Shown here: one piece after another, positions 58,936 to 64,000 of the stretch | Position numbering within the stretch: the stretch's first letter is position 1 | Layout of the letters: every line of letters starts with the position of its first letter | Source of the DNA: Bacillus sp. ISL-34 | Lineage (GTDB): Bacteria; Bacillota; Bacilli; Bacillales; DSM-1321 | Length of the DNA stretch: 64,000 nt | Direction of reading: 5' to 3' | NCBI RefSeq assembly: GCF_018613325.1 | Contig: NZ_JAGGQJ010000004.1 | Span: forward strand, 248,001-312,000 | Program-made: the position numbers and the translations under genes | Notes under the pieces: model-generated | The model's input: the letters and a program-made list of their open reading frames with translations, nothing else | What the model was told of the DNA's origin: nothing | The model's database searches: none

Positions 58936-59970
58936 ATGATTACATTGACGAAAGTCAGTAAACTGTTCCGAACAGGAAAAGGAAACAGTGAGACGATCAA
59001 GGCTGTAAATAATGTGAATGTTGAAATAAATAAAGGCGAGATTTTCGGTATCATCGGTTACAGTGGAGCGGGGAAAAGTACTTTGATCAGAATGCTCAAT
59101 GGATTGGAAACACCAACAGAGGGGTCCGTTGTGGTTGCTGAGAAGGAAATTTCTAAAATTAAAGGGGCTCAGCTCCGTAAGGCCCGTCAAGAAATCAGCA
59201 TGATTTTCCAACATTTCAATCTATTATGGTCAAGGACCGTTCAGGAGAATATATCTTTCCCATTGGAAATTGCAGGAGTTTCTAAACCTGAACGAACCAA
59301 GCGTGTGAACGAATTGATCAAGTTAGTCGGACTGGAAGGCAGGGAAAAGGCATATCCATCACAATTAAGCGGAGGGCAAAAGCAAAGGGTGGGAATTGCC
59401 AGGGCTCTGGCAAATGACCCTAAAGTGCTGCTGTGTGATGAAGCGACTTCTGCCTTGGATCCGCAGACTACCGACTCCATACTCGAATTGCTTGTCGACA
59501 TCAATCAGCGCTTGGGATTGACGATCGTCTTGATAACACATGAAATGCATGTGATTCGTAAAATCTGTCATCGCGTCGCCGTGATGGAAAGCGGGCAAGT
59601 TGTTGAACAGGGACCTGTCCTGGATGTTTTCAAGAATCCTAAAGAACAAATGACGAAGCGTTTCGTGCAACAGGTAACGGAACCAGAAGAAACGAAAGAA
59701 ACGATGGACCATTTGCTCGAACGCTTTCCTGCAGGCAAAGTGATTCAATTGACCTTTGTAGGTGATCATGCAGAAAGCCCATTGATCACCAAGCTTGTAC
59801 GTAACTTCGAGTTGGACGTCAATATCGTTCAAGGTAAGATATCCCAAACAAGAAGCGGTTCATATGGAACATTGTTTATCCATCTTGATGGCAAAGAGGA
59901 TGAAATGCTCCGCGCAATCGAATTCATTAAAGCACAGCAGGTAGGCGTGGAGGTGATTACTCATGCTTGA
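58936..59970 (+). CDS. metN: Methionine ABC transporter ATPase MetN
   Basis: A 344-residue ATPase. Walker A GYSGAGKST (residues about 38-46), signature LSGGQKQRVGIA, Walker B VLLCDEATSALD, switch His in ITHEMHV. The last 90 residues are a NIL domain that binds methionine and inhibits transport. ATG 58936 follows GAGGTGAGG. Overlaps the permease gene by 8 bp. Confidence 0.96.
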   Translation: MITLTKVSKLFRTGKGNSETIKAVNNVNVEINKGEIFGIIGYSGAGKSTLIRMLNGLETPTEGSVVVAEKEISKIKGAQLRKARQEISMIFQHFNLLWSRTVQENISFPLEIAGVSKPERTKRVNELIKLVGLEGREKAYPSQLSGGQKQRVGIARALANDPKVLLCDEATSALDPQTTDSILELLVDINQRLGLTIVLITHEMHVIRKICHRVAVMESGQVVEQGPVLDVFKNPKEQMTKRFVQQVTEPEETKETMDHLLERFPAGKVIQLTFVGDHAESPLITKLVRNFELDVNIVQGKISQTRSGSYGTLFIHLDGKEDEMLRAIEFIKAQQVGVEVITHA

Positions 59971-60631
59971 AGAATTATTGCCGAATATTGATTGGGAAGA
60001 CATTATTGAAGCAACGAAAGAAACGCTTTACATGACAAGCGTCTCTGTAGTAGCAACCTTTTTTATAGGCATAATATTAGGATTGATCCTGTTTTTGACA
60101 GGGAAGGGTAATATGTGGGAAAACCGGGCAATCAACGGGATCATGAGTGCTGTCGTCAATATATTCCGTTCCATTCCATTTCTTATTTTGATCGTGCTGC
60201 TCATTCCTTTCACTAAAGCGCTTGTCGGTTCCATGATCGGAGAGAACGCTGCACTGCCGGCACTTATTATCGGTGCGGCCCCATTTTATGCGCGTATGGT
60301 TGAAATCGGCCTTCGTGAAATCGATAAAGGTGTAATTGAAGCTGCTAAATCGATGGGGGCAAAAACGAGCACGATCATTTGGAAGGTCCTTCTTCCAGAG
60401 TCGATGCCTGCCCTTATTTCCGGGATTACGGTAACATCGATTGCATTGGTTGGATATACCGCAATGGCCGGGGTCATCGGCGCAGGCGGGCTTGGTAATC
60501 TAGCCTATTTGGACGGCTATCAAAGAAATCAAAATGACGTTACGCTTGTAGCGACGATCGTTATTCTAATTATCGTCTTCATAATTCAAATTATTGGAGA
60601 TGTGATTACATCTAAATTGGACAAAAGATAA
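59963..60631 (+). CDS. metP: Methionine ABC transporter permease
   Basis: A 222-residue MetI-type permease with five to six membrane helices and the EAA-like loop (IEAAKSMGAKTSTIIWKVLLP, about residues 120-140) that contacts the ATPase. Starts within the metN 3' end. Confidence 0.95.
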   Translation: MLEELLPNIDWEDIIEATKETLYMTSVSVVATFFIGIILGLILFLTGKGNMWENRAINGIMSAVVNIFRSIPFLILIVLLIPFTKALVGSMIGENAALPALIIGAAPFYARMVEIGLREIDKGVIEAAKSMGAKTSTIIWKVLLPESMPALISGITVTSIALVGYTAMAGVIGAGGLGNLAYLDGYQRNQNDVTLVATIVILIIVFIIQIIGDVITSKLDKR

Positions 60632-60646
60632 AGGGAGATGAATAGG

Positions 60647-61483
60647 ATGAAAAAGTTTTTAGGGTTTGCATTAATTTTAGTGTTATCTATCGCTTTGGCT
60701 GCATGTGGAAGTGAAAAGGATAAAAGCGGCAGTGATACGGAAAAAGAATCGAAGAAATTAGTTGTAGGGGCATCCAATGTTCCACATGCTGAAATTCTTG
60801 AGGAAGCTAAGCCGTTACTTAAAGAAAAAGGAATTGAATTGGAAATCGAAACATTCCAGGACTATGTTTTACCGAATAAGGCGTTGAACGATAAGGAATT
60901 GGATGCTAACTATTTCCAGCACATTCCTTACTTAGAGTCGCAAATTAAAGAAAACGGATATGATTTCGTCAATGCTGGCGGAATTCATATCGAGCCGATT
61001 GCTCTATATTCACAAAAGTATAAAAGCATTGATAAACTTCCGGAAGGCGCAACAATTATTATGAGCAGCTCTGTTGCTGACCACGGACGTGCGTTATCTC
61101 TATTAGAAAAAAATGGCCTGATTACATTAAAAGAAGGCATAGATAAAACGACGGCTACAACTAAAGACATCGTTGAAAATAAGAAAAACCTTAAATTCGA
61201 TGCTGAATATGAAGCGGCCCTGCTTCCTAAAATTTATGAGAGCGGCGAAGGCGATGCTGTCTTGATCAACTCCAACTATGCAATTGACGCAGGTTTGAAT
61301 CCGCTTGAAGATTCGATTGCGATTGAAGATTCGGAATCACCATATGTGAATGTCATTGCCGTAAACAAAGGTGACGAAAATAAAGAAGCAATAAAAGCGC
61401 TTGTAGAAGTACTGCATTCTAAAGAAATTCAAGATTTCATCATTAATGAATACAAAGGTGCAGTCGTACCGGCAGATAAATAA
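60647..61483 (+). CDS. metQ: Methionine-binding lipoprotein
   Basis: A 278-residue NlpA-family lipoprotein with lipobox LAAC near residue 20. Mature part starts KKLVVGASNVPHAEIL, with the NYFQHIPYLESQ region that lines the methionine site. ATG 60647 lies 9 nt from GGGAG; the ATG at 60638 would leave no spacing. Completes metNPQ. Confidence 0.95.
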   Translation: MKKFLGFALILVLSIALAACGSEKDKSGSDTEKESKKLVVGASNVPHAEILEEAKPLLKEKGIELEIETFQDYVLPNKALNDKELDANYFQHIPYLESQIKENGYDFVNAGGIHIEPIALYSQKYKSIDKLPEGATIIMSSSVADHGRALSLLEKNGLITLKEGIDKTTATTKDIVENKKNLKFDAEYEAALLPKIYESGEGDAVLINSNYAIDAGLNPLEDSIAIEDSESPYVNVIAVNKGDENKEAIKALVEVLHSKEIQDFIINEYKGAVVPADK

Positions 61484-61501
61484 TTCAAGAATGGCGAACT
61501 G

Positions 61502-61516
61502 ATTTAATTCAGGCCG
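61502..61516. repeat. Direct repeat copy 1 (ATTTAATTCAGGCCG)
   Basis: The identical 15-mer occurs again at 62161-62175, so the two copies bracket 644 bp of non-coding, repeat-bearing DNA. Confidence 0.7.
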
Positions 61517-61528
61517 CAGTTTGTAGAC

Positions 61529-61574
61529 AAAAAGGTTTCGGAATGGTCACATTCCGAAACCTTTTTGATTTTTT
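61529..61574 (+). terminator. Intrinsic terminator of metNPQ
   Basis: AAAAAGGTTTCGGAATG pairs with CATTCCGAAACCTTTTT across GTCA, then GATTTTTT. A 17-bp perfect stem. Confidence 0.94.
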
Positions 61575-61980
61575 ATTGGATTTGAAGCAGTTAAAGCGAT
61601 TTGTACTCACGATAGCCCTTTTTATTTGTTGTTGAGTGCTTTAAAATCTCGTCCGATGGGCAGCGATAACAATCAAAACGATCATATTACACAAAGTCAT
61701 GATTGCGGAAGCATCTTTTTTTGTACGAGGACGTGTACAGGGTAGGTGGTATTTTGTATGTTGCATCTGCGGCAACAGCTTCAGTTACGACTATCATGAG
61801 TATTTCCGGGTGTTACTATCGTCCCTTTACAAAAATCCGTTACGGTTTGCTACCGCATAAATGAATAGGCGCAATTCGTTCATCTTTTACATAATGCGTA
61901 GCTCATAATTTTTTTTCCGAACTTAGAGAAGTAAGGCACTTTATTATGGAAACCGTAACATAAAACCTAACGGTATGGTA

Positions 61981-62090
61981 CGAGACTTCTGCGGCAAAAA
62001 CGAGTCCAAGGGAGACCCCGGCGCAAAAGCGCCGAGGAGGCTCCCGGACCGCCCGTGGAAAGCGAGTGCCTGAAGTGGAAAGTGACGTTC
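61981..62090. repeat. Bacillaceae interspersed GC-rich repeat element
   Basis: The block running from GAGACTTCTGCGGC through CGAGTCCAAGGGAGACCCCG, GCGCCGAGGAGGCTCCCGG and CCGCCCGTGGAAAGCGAGTG to CCTGAAGTGGAAAGTGACG matches a family of short elements I know from many Bacillaceae chromosomes, where it is often mis-annotated as tiny ORFs. GGGAG/CTCCC and GGCGC/GCGCC pairs give a multi-stem fold. GC content is well above the surroundings. No transposase or coding frame. Confidence 0.75.
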
Positions 62091-62111
62091 AAATTTTGAA
62101 AACCTAAAAAA

Positions 62112-62149
62112 CTGTAGACAAACTTAATGATCATCCAGTTTGTCTACAG
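62112..62149. repeat. 13-bp inverted repeat beside the interspersed element
   Basis: CTGTAGACAAACT (62112-62124) and AGTTTGTCTACAG (62137-62149) form a perfect stem. A related GTTTGTAGACAAA string stands at 61519-61531 just before the metNPQ terminator stem. Confidence 0.75.
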
Positions 62150-62160
62150 TCTGCAACCTA

Positions 62161-62175
62161 ATTTAATTCAGGCCG
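62161..62175. repeat. Direct repeat copy 2 (ATTTAATTCAGGCCG)
   Basis: Second copy of the 15-mer at 61502-61516; here it is followed by TTTTTTT. Confidence 0.7.
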
Positions 62176-62243
62176 TTTTTTTATGTTTAATCAAGAAAGT
62201 GAAGGGTATAGAGATAATGAAGGTAATGAAATGATACACAAAT

Positions 62244-62447
62244 TTGAAAGGATGGTTCACTATCAATACTCTGGATTTAAATGTAACAAGCGAAATGGAA
62301 AAGGCGATGCAGTCTTCACATGGGGTTGGCTACAGTGAGTACAGTAGAAACTTAGACCTCCGTATCGAGGTTGAGAAAGAACGGGATAGGGAACATGTAA
62401 AGTGCAACAAAATGGTCCAGGACCTGCAACGTAAAATTCACGGCTAA
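62244..62447 (+). CDS. Possible small charged protein
   Basis: A 67-codon frame starting TTG 62244 with no binding site; AAAGGATGG inside it could serve an unconventional ATC at 62262 or a later ATG (62295, in EMEKAMQSSHG). The product is highly charged (EVEKERDREHVKCNKM) and may form one helix. No family recognised. It might be a decayed or small regulatory protein. Confidence 0.35.
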   Translation: MKGWFTINTLDLNVTSEMEKAMQSSHGVGYSEYSRNLDLRIEVEKERDREHVKCNKMVQDLQRKIHG

Positions 62448-62898
62448 GCATATAAAAGAGTTCTTTAAAAGATCGGTCTGTAGAGGTAAAATGGAAAGTG
62501 GTCCATAAAATAAGGGTTTCCTTATTGGATAAACTTACATAATACCTGACAGTCCGATTTTTTTCTTTTTAAAGCGGAACGTTCATACCTTGCAATCGAA
62601 TGCTTCGGACATATATTAATAAGGACGAAGGTTTGCCGAATAATAAGATAATTTTAACAAAAGCTAAAATAAGTATGGATATGCAGTAAACAGGCTATAT
62701 CTGTTAGTATTGTAGGAATAGGACAGGTTTTTAACATGGCAGAAGTAGAAACCCCTATCTATTTAGTTGATTCTAAATTGGATTTGTTATAAAATTGGAA
62801 TGAGAATAAAGTGAGAATGCTTTTACGAAAATTATAGTAAAGAAAGTAATCTTTACTTTCTGGTAATAAAATTGGAATTAGTTCACGGAGGTATTATT
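62448..62898. other. Leader region of the suf operon
   Basis: About 450 bp without a supported gene. It should contain the suf promoter; TTGATT (62767) and TATAAA (62788) are only 15 bp apart, so I do not call them firmly. AGTAAAGA (62836-62843) and TCTTTACT (62850-62857) form an inverted repeat 41 bp upstream of sufC that could be an operator or RNA stem. Confidence 0.5.
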
Positions 62899-63684
62899 AT
62901 GTCAGCTTCTACATTAACGGTTAAAGATCTTCACGTATCAATTGAAGGTAAAGAGATTTTAAAAGGGGTAAACCTTGAAGTTAAAGGTGGAGAAATCCAT
63001 GCGATCATGGGACCAAATGGAACTGGTAAATCCACTTTATCATCAGCGATCATGGGTCACCCTAAATATGAAGTAACTAGCGGAAGCATCACATTCGATG
63101 GTGAAGATGTATTGGAAATGGAAGTAGACGAGCGCGCTCGTGTCGGTCTATTCCTAGCTATGCAATATCCAAGTGAAATCAGCGGTGTTACAAATGCAGA
63201 CTTCTTACGTTCTTCCATTAACGCACGCCGTGAAGAAGGCGATGAAATTTCATTGATGAAATTCATCCGTCAAATGGATCAAAAAATGGAATTCCTTGAA
63301 ATGGATGAAGATATGGCGCAACGTTATTTGAATGAAGGTTTCTCCGGCGGAGAGAAAAAACGCAACGAGATTCTTCAATTAATGATGATCCAACCTAAAA
63401 TTGCAATCCTTGATGAGATTGATTCAGGTCTAGATATCGATGCACTTAAAGTCGTTTCAAAAGGAATCAACCAAATGCGCGGAGAAGACTTTGGATGCTT
63501 GATCATCACCCACTACCAACGTCTATTAAATTACATCACTCCTGATTTTGTACATGTAATGATGCAAGGACGTGTCGTAAAATCAGGCGGTCCTGAACTT
63601 GCTGCCCGCTTGGAAGCGGAAGGTTATGATTGGATCAAACAAGAATTGGGCATTGAAGACGAAACTGTTGGCGAAGAAGCGTAA
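62899..63684 (+). CDS. sufC: Fe-S cluster assembly ATPase SufC
   Basis: A 261-residue ABC-type ATPase, the same length as in B. subtilis, working with SufB and SufD as scaffold for [Fe-S] clusters. Walker A GPNGTGKST, signature FSGGEKKRNEI, Walker B AILDEIDSGLD and switch His in IITHYQRLLNY. ATG 62899 follows ACGGAGG; an in-frame TTG-type start upstream is unneeded. First gene of the suf operon, with sufD 15 bp downstream. Confidence 0.96.
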   Translation: MSASTLTVKDLHVSIEGKEILKGVNLEVKGGEIHAIMGPNGTGKSTLSSAIMGHPKYEVTSGSITFDGEDVLEMEVDERARVGLFLAMQYPSEISGVTNADFLRSSINARREEGDEISLMKFIRQMDQKMEFLEMDEDMAQRYLNEGFSGGEKKRNEILQLMMIQPKIAILDEIDSGLDIDALKVVSKGINQMRGEDFGCLIITHYQRLLNYITPDFVHVMMQGRVVKSGGPELAARLEAEGYDWIKQELGIEDETVGEEA

Positions 63685-63699
63685 GTAGGAGGATTTGCA

Positions 63700-64000
63700 A
63701 TGACTACAGAAACGAAATTACCGTTTGAACAAGAGGATATAAGCTCCTATTCAACTAAAAATAATGATCCAGCTTGGCTATCCGAGCTTCGGATTCAAGC
63801 GTTTTCTGAATTAGAAAAGCTCCCGATGCCAAAGCCGGATAAAACGAAAATCGATAAATGGAATTTTACTTCTTTCCAGACCCATACGGTTGAAAGTGAA
63901 GCTTTTGCCTCTTTAGAGGAGCTTCCGGAAGAAATTAAATCCATCATTGAAGAAAATGAAAACTTATATATTCAACGCAATAATACGCCGGCACATATCA
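63700..64000 (+). CDS. sufD: Fe-S cluster assembly protein SufD, N-terminal part (cut by window edge)
   Basis: ATG 63700 follows GTAGGAGG, 15 bp after sufC. The 100 visible residues (starting MTTETKLPFEQEDISSYSTK, with KPDKTKIDKWNFTSF) match the N-terminal region of SufD. The gene is intact as far as seen and continues beyond the window. Confidence 0.9.
   Translation, partial: MTTETKLPFEQEDISSYSTKNNDPAWLSELRIQAFSELEKLPMPKPDKTKIDKWNFTSFQTHTVESEAFASLEELPEEIKSIIEENENLYIQRNNTPAHI

Noticed and set aside
63700-64000. Truncated sufD pseudogene
   Set aside because: The frame stays open to the window edge, so the break is only the end of the sequence.

Overview
The window is about 64 kb of a low-GC Gram-positive chromosome from a Bacillaceae endospore former. 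The gene order is largely that of the Bacillus subtilis chromosome around smpB-ssrA, the fad/yus region and suf. Spore coat proteins, a YhcN/YlaJ lipoprotein, SqhC, DesKR, L-box, S-box and guanidine-I leaders, and Fur, MntR, FadR and CcpA type sites all agree. The interspersed repeats near 62 kb and 42.3 kb suggest a Peribacillus (Bacillus simplex group) type genome; that species-level placement is inference.

Layout. 0-1.1 kb: end of rnr, smpB and tmRNA (trans-translation). 1.1-7.4 kb: a 20-bp periodic repeat, a NERD protein, then a formate dehydrogenase locus (fdhF and a DUF1641 gene on the minus strand; a DUF2294 gene and fdhD on the plus strand). The fdhF leader carries a strong intrinsic terminator ahead of the start codon. 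7.5-15.1 kb: organic-acid uptake, with a LysR regulator, an AEC carrier, a tripartite tricarboxylate transporter (tctCBA) behind a cre site, and a CitA/DcuS-like two-component pair. 15.4-18.3 kb: the membrane-fluidity circuit des-desK-desR. 18.4-22.4 kb: msrA, a YkoGH-like two-component system with a PepSY protein, and a TPR protein. 22.46-22.64 kb: a dense cluster of DnaA boxes. 22.7-26.8 kb (minus): squalene-hopene-type cyclase, a secreted M14 carboxypeptidase and a DUF1450 protein.

27.0-31.0 kb: a Fur-controlled yclNOPQ-like siderophore transporter. 32-41 kb: lipoteichoic acid synthase, an RraA-like aldolase, two small membrane ORFs, a guanidine-I riboswitch with its SMR exporter, a spore lipoprotein, an oligo-1,6-glucosidase and a lysine-riboswitch-controlled permease. 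41-47.5 kb: an orphan LacI regulator, a 30-residue membrane peptide, a second periodic repeat, mntABCD and a RodA/FtsW-family protein. 47.5-55.2 kb: two coat proteins, fadM, yuzL and the FadR-controlled fadNAE beta-oxidation operon. 55.2-61.5 kb: yusI, gcvH, yusF, yusE, then two S-box regulons, metY and metNPQ. 61.5-64 kb: a repeat-rich spacer and the start of the suf iron-sulfur operon (sufC, sufD cut by the window edge).

Most of the window is conserved core genome with clear cis-regulation. I found no prophage, transposase, CRISPR array or defence island. The least explained parts are the fdhF leader, the DnaA-box cluster, the two periodic repeat arrays, the repeat-rich spacer before suf, and the 1-kb spacer before ltaS.
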